This document shows, piece after piece, positions 10,138-19,398 of a stretch of DNA of 64,000 bases. A program made the position numbers and the translations under genes. Numbering within the stretch: position 1 is the first letter of the stretch; the number at the start of each line of letters is the position of its first letter. Origin of the DNA: Blastocatellia bacterium. Its GTDB lineage: Bacteria; Acidobacteriota; Blastocatellia; UBA7656. Below the pieces are notes generated by a model. The model saw only the letters and a list, made by a program, of their open reading frames with translations. It searched no databases and had not been told where the DNA came from. Location of the stretch: assembly GCA_035275065.1 (NCBI GenBank), contig DATENM010000081.1:62001-126000 (forward strand). The letters are read 5' to 3'.

Positions 10138-13100
10138 TTAAGGGCACGTGCCGTTGACGGTGTAGCCCGGCCCGGGCCCGGCGATGGCCGCGCCGTGGCC
10201 CTGGTTGGCAGGCACGGTCACCGTCCGCGACGCCGTGGTGACGTTGCCGGCGGCGTCTTTCACCCTGAGGACGATGGTGTAGACGCGACCGTTGCCGCCG
10301 CCCTGGCGCTCGGCGCGCAGTTGCACAGACTTGCAGTTCCCAGCAATGACTATGTCGTTTACGGTGTTGCCATCGCCACCGCCATTCTCCGGCTCGTCGC
10401 TGCTGACGCTCGCAATGACAACGCTGTTGAAGAGGTTGCCGCTACAGTTGTCAGTCGCGCTGGCCAGGAGCTGGCTCATGGTGATGGTTTCATACTGGTG
10501 ATTGGGTGGCCACAGCTCGATAGTCTGAGTCGTGACCGTAATGGTCGGTGCTTGCGTGTCTTGGACCGTCACGCTGAAGCTGCACGCCGGCCCAGCCTGC
10601 GTGGTGCAGGTTACGGTCACCGTGCCGACCGGGAAGAACGAGCCCGAAGCCGGCGAGCAGACGACCGTGCCGCAGCCGCCGCCGTTGACACTCGGCGCGA
10701 AGTTGACCACCGCGCCGCACTGGTTCGGGTCGTTGCCAACCGTGATGTTCGCCGGGCAACTGATGGTGCAAGGCACCACCGTCACCGTAAACGAACAGCT
10801 GGAATTGGGGCTGTCGGGGCTTGAGTCAGAAGCCACGCAGGTCACAGGGGTTGTTCCCGACGGGAAGCAGAAGCCCGACGGCGGCGTACAGGCGACCGAA
10901 GCTGAACCGCAGTTGTCCGAGGCCGTCGGCGGCGTGTAGTTGACCACCTGACAGGCACCGCCCGACACGACGCTGATGTTAGCCGGGCAGGCGCCGATGG
11001 TCGGCGCTTGCGTGTCCTTGACCGTCACGCTAAAGCTGCACGCCGGCCCGGTCTGCGTGGTGCAGGTTACGGTCATGGTGCCGACCGGGAAGAATGAACC
11101 TGAAGCCGGCGAACACGCGACCGTGCCGCAACCGGCACTGGTGGTCGGCGAGAAGCTGACCACCGCGCCGCATTGGTTCGGGTCGTTGCCAACCGTGATG
11201 TTCGCCGGGCAACTGATGGTGCAAGGCACCACCGTCACCGTAAACGAGCAGCTCGAATCCGGGCTGTCGGGGCTTGAGTCAGAGGCCGTGCAGGTCACGG
11301 TCGTCGTGCCTGCCGGGAAGCAGAAGCCCGAAGGCGGCGTGCAGGTGACGGTTGCGCTGCCGCAATTGTCGGTCGCCGTCGGCGAAGTGTAAGTGATGAC
11401 CTCGCAGCCGCCGCTCGACACGGTGCTGATGTTGGCCGGGCACGCGCTGATGGTCGGCGCCTGCGTGTCCCTGACCGTTACGGTGAACGAGCAGCTAGCC
11501 GAATTACCCGACGCATCCGTCACCGAGCAATTCACTGTCGTGACGCCCCGCGGGAAGGAAGAGCCGGAGGCCGGAGAACAGGTCGGCGACCCCGCTCCCG
11601 GACAGTTATCGCTGACCGTCGGGGCTGCGTAGGTGACCACAGCCGTGCAGACATTCGGGTCGGTGTCGTGAACACTGCTCGCCGGACAAGTGATTGTCGG
11701 CGCTTGCGTGTCGTTGACAGTCACCGTGAACGAGCAGCTCCCGGCATTACCCGAAGCATCCGTCACCGAGCACGTCACGGTGCTGACGCCCTTCGGGAAA
11801 GCCGTGCCCGAAGCCGGCGTACAAGTCACCGCGCCGACCCCTGAGCAGTTGTCTGTCGCCGTCGGCGTCGCATAGGTGACGACCGCCGTGCAGGCGTTGG
11901 CGTCGGTGCTCTGACTGAAGCTGGCCGGGCAAGCGACCTGCGGCGCTTGATTGTCACTCACCGTCACCGTGAAGGTGCAGGTGGCGTCGGGAGAACTGCC
12001 GTTTGAGGCCGTGCAGGTCACGGTCGTCACGCCCTTCGAGAAGGCCGAGCCGGAGGCCGGGTTGCACGTTACCGTCGGCGCGGGGCAGCCCGATGCCGTC
12101 GGCACCGCGTAAGTCACCTGTGCCGTACATTGTCCGTTGTCGGCGTTCGTCGCAATGTCAGCCGGGCAGGCGCTGATGGCGACCGGCCTGTCAACGGGTG
12201 TCACCACGCTGTTGGTATCGACCGGGCTGAAATTGCTGCCGGTCACGTGGGCCTGATTGGTCACCGAGCAGACCCCGCTCGGCAGCGAATTATTAATCAT
12301 CACCCGGAACATAATGGTGACGCTCTTGCCGGCAGGCAGGGTGCCGATGTTCAAGGAGACGGTTTCGCCGCTCGGCGCCAGTGTGCCGACGCGCAGCGCG
12401 CGACTCGCCAAGTAATCGCTCGCCGTGTAACCGTCCGCCGGATTCAGCGCGGCGTGCCTGAGTGATCGCCCCATCAAGAAGCCCTCGGCATTGGACTGCG
12501 CAATCGCCGGGCGGCTATTTTCAAAGGCGTAGCTTCGGACAGAGCCGCCCGCTTGAGCCAGTGATCCGCTATCGGTCGGCGACTTGATCACGCTTCCGGA
12601 TAGAGGAACACTCACTCTGTAGAGGCTCAGCGGCAACCGCCTAACTGACGGGGAAAGGGTCGGCGCCATCAGCGAGCGCAGATTCTTCGGCACGCGCGTC
12701 TTGCCTTGCAAGTAGACGCGGCCAAGCTCACGCATGACGACGGTGAGCAAATCAACTCGCCCGTAGGCCGGACTAATATCCAAGGCTTCATAATGTGTGC
12801 CTTGAACCGGGACCGCGAATTCGCCGTCTTCCATCGGCGTCGTATCGTAGTACCAACCATGACCGGCTGCCGTCACATCGAGCCTTGCTCCGCTCGTGGT
12901 CGGCACGGCGACTTGGCCCTCTGGCAGGTCGCTGATCTCAAACCTCACGGCCTCCAGACGCGCCATGTCTTCAGCGGAAGAGCCCATCTCCCTCCACCTG
13001 GTGAGCGCCGCCTGCACGATGAACGCCACTTGAGTCTCCGACAGACGGTCGCCGTTATCAGGCATCTGGTTCATGATCAACGAGCCATCCAGGCTGACGG

Positions 13101-16100
13101 ATTGATCCGTGACGCCCTGACCGGCGGCCGCAACATCCGCGGGCATAGACAGCAGGTTCGGGGCCGTGCAAGAGCCGGTGCTGCCGATGGTTCCTGAGCT
13201 GGTAATCGTCCCGGTGTTGCCGCTCTGGTTGAGGTTGAAGGTACTCCCGCCTAGACCATTGTTCAGCAGGTTGAATTCCTTCGTGCCGTCCGCGGCGTCC
13301 CCGGAGTTCCTGAGCACATTGTTGCGCAGGTCGAGGCACATATTGGCCGGCCCGGGCGCGAGGGCGACAGTCTCGGCTCTGAACCAGCCCCCGGTTCCGG
13401 CGCTGGCGCTATTTTTGATCGTGTTGTTGGTGACAGTGGCGTTGATCGCGGCGTTCGATGGGGTATCCGTACCCGAACGGAGGTGCAACGCGGAATTGGT
13501 GTTGCTTGTGCCCGCGCCGACGATGCTCGGATTGTCTTTTACCTCAAGGTTCATCGTCGAACTCTGCTGCGTCTCGACTTCGACGCCGCGCCGATTCGAC
13601 CTGCCGACCGGTTCGGCCAGCGTGCCGATTGTGTTGTTATTGATGCGCGCGTTCACTACCGCCTGACTGCGCCCGGAGAGCAGGATGCCCTGCCGCCAGA
13701 CGTTCTTGATGATGTTATTCGAGATGATCACTTTGTGGGTGACGGCGCTCGAATTGTCGGGCGCGATGCGGATACCGACGTAGCCCGGCGCAGCCGAGCT
13801 TATGCCGATATTTTGGATCGTGTTGCCATCGATTGTCGCCGGATTACCGACCGAGCCGATGCGCCCGCCCCCCGTGGCGTTGACGTTTATCACGCCGGTG
13901 ATGAAGCTCGACCTCCCCACCGTGTCGAATGTATTGTTCGAGACGTTGTAATTAAGCACGGCGCTCTGCTGCACGATCATCTCAAGATTATTGACCCCGT
14001 TGGCCGCCGCGTTGATGAACTTGGCGTTCGACACAGCGACGTTGACGGTGGCGGTCGAGCCGGCGTCGTCACCGGCGCCAACGATGATGCCGCTGCCGAA
14101 CAGGTTCGTTAATTTCATGTCGAAGGCATCGGCGGTATTGCTGTCCTGTACGTTGAAGGTGATCTGCGAGTTGCCCTTCGCCGAGATCGAGATAGCGGCC
14201 GTGCCGTCCGACTTATTCTGAATCGTCGAGGCGTCGAGCGTCAGGCTGCCGTTGGTGCTGGTGTTATCCATCCGCAGGGCGAAGGTGCTGGTGATCGCCG
14301 TGGCGCCGTACTCGATTGTGCTTTTCTCGACGAAGTTCGTCCCGGAGAGGTTGGTCGCCAGGATGCCGCTGGCGCCCACGTTGGCCGCATTGTTTGCGCC
14401 GGGCTGGAGTATTCTCATAAATTTCAGCGTCACGCCGCTGGCTCTGGTCAAGGTGACGGCGTGGCCGGTCGTGTTCTGGATGGTGCCGCCGGAATTCGCC
14501 GTCGCGCCGTCGCCAGTGACAGTGAAACTGCCGGAGGTGTCGTCCAGGATAAGGCCGTTTACCCCGCCGCTGGCCGACACGCTGGTCAGCGACATCACGA
14601 GCGGGATCGTTCCCGCGGACGTGCGGTCTATCTCGACCGCCGGCGCGCCGCTGGCGGTGATGGTTCCGCTCGTCGTCGTGATCGTGCCGCTGTTGGCCAC
14701 GCCGTTCGTCGCATGCAAGGCGCGCTGGTTATTTTCGGGAGTGATATTGAGCTGGCCAAACGAGACATTGCCCGCGTTATCAATCAGCCGGACGCCTGTG
14801 TTGCCAATTGTATCCGCGTCGGGGTTGGTGATGCTGGTGTTTCCGAAATTGACCGACGCGCCCAGAGGCAGGTTCTGCGCCAGGATGCCGATGCCTGTGG
14901 CGTTCGTCACGGTCGTCGAAGCGATCATCAGGCTGCCGCCCACCGCGTCTAGCAGCACGCCCTGGTTGACGCTGCCAACTGATTCTACGGCGGCGAACGT
15001 CGACCCGGCAGCAATCGTGCCGTTTGCAAGATTGAGAGCCTGCCCCGTCCCGTTCACCGTCACATCTTTAACCGTCAAGGTGCCGAAGCCATTGCCTGAG
15101 ATGTCGGTTCCCGCGGCAGTCGTATCACCGACGGTGAACCCGTGAAGCTGGTTGTCCTGACCGAGCGTGATCGCCGTCGTCCCTGAGGTGGTGATGACCG
15201 GGTCGGTGCCATTCGTCGCCGGCAACAGATTGTTGCCCGACGGCGTCGGCAAGCCGGTTATGGTCAATATCGAATCCGGCGCCCCCTGCCCGATCAGTCG
15301 CTGATTGTTGAGCAGTGTCAGCCCGCCCGTATAGTTGCCGCTGAATAAGAATATGTTATCGCCCGCCTGGTCATTGGCCGCGGGGTCGAAGCACCCCACG
15401 CCGACCAAACAATTGTAGGGGCTGGCCAAGGTGCCGTTGCCGCCCGCCGCCGCGTTGTCATCAACGAACCAGATCATTCCGCTGACGTTGATGGTGACGG
15501 TTGCCGTATCGGTCATGCCGCTGCCGTTGCCGAGCGTGTAAGTAAACGAATCGGTGGCGCCGGTGAAGCCGGCGTTCGGCGTGTAGGTAAAACTGCCGTC
15601 GCTGCTCATCGTGACGCTGCCGTTTGCGGTGCTCGCGCTGGCGCTGCCGCCGCCCGGGACCGCCGTCGCGTTGACCTGGGTGACGGCCAGTGTGCCGCCG
15701 CCCGGGTTGACATCGTTGGCAATGACGCCTTGCGCGACCGGGACCTGTATGTGGACATTGCCGATGGTTTGGTAGGCGTCGTTGGCGGCAACCGGAGAAG
15801 CCACCACCGAGCCGGGGACCAGCGTGGTGTTCGGATCAATCGTGTCAGAGAACATCACGTCCGTAGCCGGGTCAGACCCACTGTTGGTGATCGTCACGGT
15901 GTACTTCAGCGTGTCGCCGGGATCTGCTTTTGTATCGCCGTCAACGTCCGTGTCCAACTGGTAACTCTTGGTCGCTGACACGAGTGCCGCTAGTGGCGCG
16001 GTCGCCGCGGCTCGCAGCGCCCGGCTTGCCCGCAAATCGGCTAAGCTGCTTCGCATCGGGGCCGCGCCGTTGCGCGCTGTCGCAAAGGCTCCGGCGAGCT

Positions 16101-16248
16101 GACGCGGCTGCCGGGCTTGATCGGCGCGGAGCAAATCTGAGCGCGACGTGTCGCTCCGGCTCGACACGCCGGGCAGCACCCAAACGAATAAGAGACAGAG
16201 GAATCCACATATCAGAAGGCGGTTGAGAGAGGCGAAGTTTTTAGGCAT
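10138..16248 (-). CDS. Giant secreted beta-helix protein with seven HYR domains
   Basis: 2036 residues. ATG at 16248 is chosen because AAGGAGTGTCGTC precedes it, identical to the leader of the paralogue; an upstream in-frame ATG at 16269 lacks one. Visible parts: signal peptide (about 1-30); DUF11-like segment (about 90-140); cadherin-like segment with a VAANDAYQTIGN start (about 150-255); right-handed beta-helix rich in short Asn/Thr/Gly turns (about 257-1040); a metallopeptidase-like segment with MRELGR where MHELGH would be expected (near 1166); seven HYR domains (about 1355-1900) with the ACPA-I---C / FTVTV signature; and a C-terminal beta-sandwich. Numerous Cys in HYR domains suggest disulfides outside the cytoplasm. 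It lies directly downstream of the tail-collar genes and in the same direction. A surface or adhesion role is inferred. Confidence 0.92.
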   Translation of the reverse strand: MPKNFASLNRLLICGFLCLLFVWVLPGVSSRSDTSRSDLLRADQARQPRQLAGAFATARNGAAPMRSSLADLRASRALRAAATAPLAALVSATKSYQLDTDVDGDTKADPGDTLKYTVTITNSGSDPATDVMFSDTIDPNTTLVPGSVVASPVAANDAYQTIGNVHIQVPVAQGVIANDVNPGGGTLAVTQVNATAVPGGGSASASTANGSVTMSSDGSFTYTPNAGFTGATDSFTYTLGNGSGMTDTATVTINVSGMIWFVDDNAAAGGNGTLASPYNCLVGVGCFDPAANDQAGDNIFLFSGNYTGGLTLLNNQRLIGQGAPDSILTITGLPTPSGNNLLPATNGTDPVITTSGTTAITLGQDNQLHGFTVGDTTAAGTDISGNGFGTLTVKDVTVNGTGQALNLANGTIAAGSTFAAVESVGSVNQGVLLDAVGGSLMIASTTVTNATGIGILAQNLPLGASVNFGNTSITNPDADTIGNTGVRLIDNAGNVSFGQLNITPENNQRALHATNGVANSGTITTTSGTITASGAPAVEIDRTSAGTIPLVMSLTSVSASGGVNGLILDDTSGSFTVTGDGATANSGGTIQNTTGHAVTLTRASGVTLKFMRILQPGANNAANVGASGILATNLSGTNFVEKSTIEYGATAITSTFALRMDNTSTNGSLTLDASTIQNKSDGTAAISISAKGNSQITFNVQDSNTADAFDMKLTNLFGSGIIVGAGDDAGSTATVNVAVSNAKFINAAANGVNNLEMIVQQSAVLNYNVSNNTFDTVGRSSFITGVINVNATGGGRIGSVGNPATIDGNTIQNIGISSAAPGYVGIRIAPDNSSAVTHKVIISNNIIKNVWRQGILLSGRSQAVVNARINNNTIGTLAEPVGRSNRRGVEVETQQSSTMNLEVKDNPSIVGAGTSNTNSALHLRSGTDTPSNAAINATVTNNTIKNSASAGTGGWFRAETVALAPGPANMCLDLRNNVLRNSGDAADGTKEFNLLNNGLGGSTFNLNQSGNTGTITSSGTIGSTGSCTAPNLLSMPADVAAAGQGVTDQSVSLDGSLIMNQMPDNGDRLSETQVAFIVQAALTRWREMGSSAEDMARLEAVRFEISDLPEGQVAVPTTSGARLDVTAAGHGWYYDTTPMEDGEFAVPVQGTHYEALDISPAYGRVDLLTVVMRELGRVYLQGKTRVPKNLRSLMAPTLSPSVRRLPLSLYRVSVPLSGSVIKSPTDSGSLAQAGGSVRSYAFENSRPAIAQSNAEGFLMGRSLRHAALNPADGYTASDYLASRALRVGTLAPSGETVSLNIGTLPAGKSVTIMFRVMINNSLPSGVCSVTNQAHVTGSNFSPVDTNSVVTPVDRPVAISACPADIATNADNGQCTAQVTYAVPTASGCPAPTVTCNPASGSAFSKGVTTVTCTASNGSSPDATCTFTVTVSDNQAPQVACPASFSQSTDANACTAVVTYATPTATDNCSGVGAVTCTPASGTAFPKGVSTVTCSVTDASGNAGSCSFTVTVNDTQAPTITCPASSVHDTDPNVCTAVVTYAAPTVSDNCPGAGSPTCSPASGSSFPRGVTTVNCSVTDASGNSASCSFTVTVRDTQAPTISACPANISTVSSGGCEVITYTSPTATDNCGSATVTCTPPSGFCFPAGTTTVTCTASDSSPDSPDSSCSFTVTVVPCTISCPANITVGNDPNQCGAVVSFSPTTSAGCGTVACSPASGSFFPVGTMTVTCTTQTGPACSFSVTVKDTQAPTIGACPANISVVSGGACQVVNYTPPTASDNCGSASVACTPPSGFCFPSGTTPVTCVASDSSPDSPNSSCSFTVTVVPCTISCPANITVGNDPNQCGAVVNFAPSVNGGGCGTVVCSPASGSFFPVGTVTVTCTTQAGPACSFSVTVQDTQAPTITVTTQTIELWPPNHQYETITMSQLLASATDNCSGNLFNSVVIASVSSDEPENGGGDGNTVNDIVIAGNCKSVQLRAERQGGGNGRVYTIVLRVKDAAGNVTTASRTVTVPANQGHGAAIAGPGPGYTVNGTCP
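10541..11452 (-). repeat. Tandem duplication of a two-HYR unit inside the giant gene
   Basis: HYR domains 4-5 and 6-7 are encoded by two adjacent copies of a unit of about 455 bp. Long blocks are almost identical, for example 10722-10800 against 11175-11253. A three-base indel keeps the frame. This is a recent in-frame expansion of the HYR array. Confidence 0.8.
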
Positions 16249-16450
16249 GACGACACTCCTTGTGGGCAAAGTTACGAATAGCCGTTGGGTTGAAGCTGCA
16301 CGCTTAAAGCCAAGGCATGGAGAAATTGAAGATGAATCATCTACCCGAAAGAGGCCGCACGTCGTGACAGAGCCGCTGCACGAAGGCTACGGAGGAGCCG
16401 GGTACGCTGGTCTTTCGGATTCGGCTACAAACTGAAAGAGCGACGCGGTG

Positions 16451-16480
16451 ACTATACTGAAATCGAACCTACAGATGCAA
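16451..16480 (-). promoter_or_regulatory. Sigma70-type promoter of the second giant gene
   Basis: Minus strand: TTGCAT (16480-16475), 18 bp, TATAGT (16456-16451). The surrounding 34 bp (16432-16465) match the promoter region of the paralogous giant gene, with the same 18-bp spacing and the same downstream CGCGTCGCT block. Confidence 0.72.
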
Positions 16481-16609
16481 GTGATACTGCTGTTACCGGA
16501 AGCCCTTGGCGGAAAGGCCAGAGATGGCCGTGGTTCGCCATGTCGGACAGGACTTCAGCGGCGCGTAGTAAAGTCAGCGGCGCAGCCTGCCCGGCGAGAC
16601 ATCGAGGTC

Positions 16610-16640
16610 GTTCACCCGCCCTGCTGAAGGGCGGGTGAAC
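16610..16640 (-). terminator. Hairpin after the tail-collar operon
   Basis: A perfect 13-bp stem (GTTCACCCGCCCT) with a 5-nt loop, 17 bp past the stop of the last collar gene. There is no T-tract after it, so it may act as a weak terminator or a 3' end stabiliser. Confidence 0.6.
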
Positions 16641-16657
16641 GCGTGGAGTCTGCCACT

Positions 16658-17167
16658 TTATGTACGCGGCGGGAATACCCCTTGCAGCGCAATACAGAAG
16701 TAGAACGTCAGGTAGGGCTGCATGTTGTTGTGCGGCTGGTCGCCGCCAGCCGGCGCCAACATCGCATCCGACATGTTCACCTGAGGGCTGCTGGCCGGGG
16801 CGAAATCGAGGCTCCTCGCTGGAGCGCGGCCCGCGGGCTGAGTATTGTTGGGGTCTTCATTCGAGGTGCTCAGCGAATGACTGTGAGAGGGGATTTCAGA
16901 CTCCAGCAGGCTGACGGTTTCCGAGCCGCCCGTTTCCCCCAAATCATGCAGCGACAGGCCAGGCCCCTGGCCCGGATGCATCGGCGCGCGGCCTTGCAGG
17001 TCCGGTAGCGCAAAGTTGCTCTTGCCATTGCCGCCGTAGGTCGTGCCGAGCAGCGAAAACAAGGCGGTGTTCTGCGAAAGCGGCAACAACTGGCCGTCGC
17101 ACCAGGCCCAGCCCTTCGGGGCGAAGTTGAAGGGGAAGATTCTGATTTCAGCAACAAAAGGATCCAT
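16658..17167 (-). CDS. Phage tail collar domain (MdpB-like) protein, third of three
   Basis: 169 residues, preceded by AAGGAGAACATACA. The N-terminus EIRIFPFNFAPKGWAWCDGQ and the block LFSLLGTTYGGNG-NFALPDLQGR are the signature of the tail-collar domain (pfam07484) found in microcystin-dependent protein MdpB. The middle has the SEIPSHSHS element, and the C-terminus NMQPYLTFYFCIALQG is shared with its two neighbours. No signal peptide. In phages this fold sits at fibre tips; here no other phage gene is nearby. It is the last gene of a leftward three-gene operon and its product is likely a partner or paralogous subunit of the other two. Molecular function unknown. Confidence 0.88.
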   Translation of the reverse strand: MDPFVAEIRIFPFNFAPKGWAWCDGQLLPLSQNTALFSLLGTTYGGNGKSNFALPDLQGRAPMHPGQGPGLSLHDLGETGGSETVSLLESEIPSHSHSLSTSNEDPNNTQPAGRAPARSLDFAPASSPQVNMSDAMLAPAGGDQPHNNMQPYLTFYFCIALQGVFPPRT

Positions 17168-17249
17168 TGTATGTTCTCCTTATTTTTTATCTGAGAAACC
17201 TCACGTCGGCAATGACCAACGCCTCGCAGCATCACGGCTGTGCCTCATT

Positions 17250-17750
17250 TCAAGTGGGGCTGGGGAAGAGCCCGAACAGCGAAATGATGAAGTCCACGCA
17301 CAGGTAAGGCTGGAAGTTCGTGTGTGGCTGACTGCCACCGGTCGCACTTATCGACTGCGGGCTCAGGAGTATGGCGTCAAAAGCCTGCACATACGCGTCT
17401 CCCGAAGCCGTGCCGAACATATTGTTTCCCGGGTCTCTGGTCGTGGCGGCGGCTGTTGTGGCGAGGGGGGGGTGAGTGTGTGCGGGGATCTGAGAGACGG
17501 TGAGCGTAATCTCTTCAGCCCCCCCGGTCTCGGCCAGGATGAAGCCGTTGCCCTGATGCAGGGGCAGTCGCCCGCGCAGGTCGGGCAGCGCGAAGGTCGA
17601 TTGCCCATCGCCGCCGTAGGTCGTGCCGATCAGTTGAAATAGCGTCTCGTACTCTGAAATGGGGAGCAACTGCCCTTCGCAGAACATCCACCCGGCAGGG
17701 GCGAAATTGCCTGCGAACATTCTGATTTCACCAACATATGGTTGTGCCAT
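17250..17750 (-). CDS. Phage tail collar domain (MdpB-like) protein, second of three
   Basis: 166 residues; strong ribosome site AAGGAGAGAACG directly before ATG. Same family as both neighbours: EIRMFAGNFAPAGWMFCEGQ at the N-terminus, LIGTTYGGDGQSTFALPDLRGR near residue 45, SQIPAHTH near 95 and FQPYLCVDFIISLFG at the C-terminus. The variable region between HTH and QPY differs strongly from its paralogues (Ala/Thr-rich), as expected where these proteins diverge in specificity. It begins 10 bp after the stop of the upstream collar gene, so the two are cotranscribed. Confidence 0.88.
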   Translation of the reverse strand: MAQPYVGEIRMFAGNFAPAGWMFCEGQLLPISEYETLFQLIGTTYGGDGQSTFALPDLRGRLPLHQGNGFILAETGGAEEITLTVSQIPAHTHPPLATTAAATTRDPGNNMFGTASGDAYVQAFDAILLSPQSISATGGSQPHTNFQPYLCVDFIISLFGLFPSPT

Positions 17751-17760
17751 CGTTCTCTCC

Positions 17761-18261
17761 TTAGGTTGCTGATGGGAAGATCCCTTGCAGCGCGATGCAG
17801 AAACTCAATGTTAGAAACGGCTGCATATTCAAGTGCGCCTGGCTGCCGCCGGTGTTACCCACCATGGCGGGATTCATCGCCACCACGCCCGCAGGCGCGC
17901 CGAATTCATTGCCGCCGGCTTGCGCGATGATGTTACCCGTCCCGTCGTCTACCGTCGCGGCGTTATTCGTCGCCCTGACGATATGGGAGTGAGTCGGGAG
18001 CTCACTGATGGACAGGGTGTGCGCCTGCTCGCCGCCGCGCTCGCCCAGCGTGTGGCCGCTGCCAACATGAATGGGCACGCGGCCGCGCAAGTCGGGCAGC
18101 GCGAAATTCACCCGCCCGTCGCCGCCGAAGGTCGTCCCCAGCAACGAAAAGAGCCCCTGATTCTGATTAATCGGCAGCAACTGCCCATTGCAAAGCGCCC
18201 ATCCCTTTGGCGCGAAGACAAACGACATGATGCGTATCTCTGAAAGGAAGGGTTCTGCCAT
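17761..18261 (-). CDS. Phage tail collar domain (MdpB-like) protein, first of three
   Basis: 166 residues from ATG at 18261, preceded by AAAAAGGAGAAATA; a longer in-frame extension upstream has no ribosome site. Collar signature: EIRIMSFVFAPKGWALCNGQ, then FSLLGTTFGGDGRVNFALPDLRGR, a SELPTHSH element and NMQPFLTLSFCIALQG at the end. First gene of the operon, transcribed away from the DUF6916 gene at 18805. The three genes share family and length but only about half their residues by eye, so they are established paralogues rather than fresh copies. Confidence 0.88.
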   Translation of the reverse strand: MAEPFLSEIRIMSFVFAPKGWALCNGQLLPINQNQGLFSLLGTTFGGDGRVNFALPDLRGRVPIHVGSGHTLGERGGEQAHTLSISELPTHSHIVRATNNAATVDDGTGNIIAQAGGNEFGAPAGVVAMNPAMVGNTGGSQAHLNMQPFLTLSFCIALQGIFPSAT

Positions 18262-18804
18262 TATTTCTCCTTTTTTTGAGCCACTGCTCCGCGGGGCCGG
18301 CCGTAGGCACACTCACGACAGATACTATCTTTCGACCCACTTGGAAGACCGAATGATCCCCTGAGGCCAGCCCAACGCCGAGGAAATGTGTTTACCCAAC
18401 TACTGTAATGCTACTCGCGGTGGCAGCGATTGTATCCACAAGCAGGTACGAAGTCAACGTCACGACGAAAAAACTTGTATTGAATTCGATGCCGGGCGAT
18501 CTTAGGCTAAAAGCCCCACACTGCCCCATCACACTCACCTGCCGCTGCGCGGCAAACGATAAGGCGGCGGCCTCTTTGTCGAGACTCCCGCGGGCCGGAA
18601 GCTTGCACATGGCCAATCTTATCTATACATTGTCCTCGTTCCTTTGCTTATCCGCAGCACCGGGTTATCTCCTTCGTTCGATTGTTTTACCGCTCAGTAT
18701 GCCGTGGGCCGAGCTTCAGGGCGGGGCTCGTATAGGGCGCAGCACCGTTTGGTAGGGGTGTGCGCTCTCAGGCTCACAGACAAACCACTCAGGAGAAAAA
18801 ACCA
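18262..18804. other. Divergent intergenic region
   Basis: It separates the leftward collar operon from the rightward DUF6916 gene and must hold promoters for both. A possible rightward promoter is TTGCAC at 18603-18608 with TACATT at 18626-18631 (17-bp spacer), weak. A leftward GATAGT at 18329-18324 resembles the giant-gene -10 box but has a poor -35. Short open frames here have no family features and are not called. Confidence 0.4.
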
Positions 18805-19278
18805 ATGACGACATCACGACGCAGCTTTCTACGCGCAAGCAGTCTCGCAGGCATCGCCACCGCCATCGCGGCAACCTTTCCCAGTCTTGCTTTCGGCAGG
18901 CAGAAACGCTATGGCAGGCCGGTTATTGAATCGGTTCCTAAAGCGGTCTACGACAGCCCGCTTTATAACCTCTCGCGGGCAAATTTCTATAGCCATATCG
19001 GCACCACTTTCTCCTTTTCAGGGCCGGCGACCGGCAGGGGTAGCCTGAAGCTGGTCGAAGTCGCGGACTTGCGCCCGATGTGGGGTCCAGACCGCCCGGA
19101 GGAGAAGGAATGCTTCGCGCTATCATTTGTCGGGCCGCTCCAACGTCCGCTCAAGCAAGGGACCTATTCGCTGATGCACAACCGGCTTGGGCCGTTCGAG
19201 CTGTTCATCGTACCAAGTGACCAGGGCGATCCGCGCGGCCTGCGCTACGAAGCCAACATCAATCGCCTCTACCCGTAG
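18805..19278 (+). CDS. Tat-exported DUF6916-type protein
   Basis: 157 residues; ATG at 18805 follows AGGAGAAAAAACCA. The N-terminus has a twin-arginine signal (SRRSFLRAS, then a hydrophobic stretch with A-rich end near residue 30). The C-terminal half matches the small protein at 21507-21812: F-GPL--P--QGTY-L-H--LG-FELFIVP---DPRGL-YEANINR. That pattern is characteristic of DUF6916, a family of unknown function repeatedly found beside tail-collar genes. Here it lies divergent from the collar operon and carries an export signal that its paralogue lacks. Tat export means it probably folds before leaving the cytoplasm. Function unknown. Confidence 0.8.
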   Translation: MTTSRRSFLRASSLAGIATAIAATFPSLAFGRQKRYGRPVIESVPKAVYDSPLYNLSRANFYSHIGTTFSFSGPATGRGSLKLVEVADLRPMWGPDRPEEKECFALSFVGPLQRPLKQGTYSLMHNRLGPFELFIVPSDQGDPRGLRYEANINRLYP

Positions 19279-19327
19279 TCGCGGCGGCGAGGCACAGGCG
19301 GCGCCCCTTAGAGATGAACCAGAGCGC

Positions 19328-19398
19328 GCCACAAAGGCACCAGGGCACCAGGGGTCACAGGTATTTTTGTGCTCCTTTGTGCCCTATGCCTTTGTGGC
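19328..19398. repeat. Imperfect palindrome in the gap after the DUF6916 gene
   Basis: Outer arms GCCACAAAGGCA (19328-19339) and TGCCTTTGTGGC (19387-19398) are perfect. Inner parts pair imperfectly and contain short direct repeats (CACCAGGG twice). It lies 50 bp past the stop at 19278 and may terminate that transcript. The remaining gap up to 19646 holds nothing recognisable. Confidence 0.65.

Larger units (their letters stand above)
16249..16657. other. Intergenic region between collar genes and giant gene
   Basis: No gene seen. It contains the giant-gene promoter (16451-16480), about 200 nt of leader downstream of it, and a hairpin after the collar genes (16610-16640). Transcription of the giant gene can therefore be independent of the collar operon, although both read leftwards. 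Confidence 0.6.

Noticed and set aside
16658..18261. Prophage remnant
   Set aside because: Only collar-domain genes are present; no other phage structural, replication, lysis or integration gene and no attachment repeats were seen.
18392..18755. Short open frames on both strands in the divergent gap
   Set aside because: No ribosome sites, no family features; probably chance.
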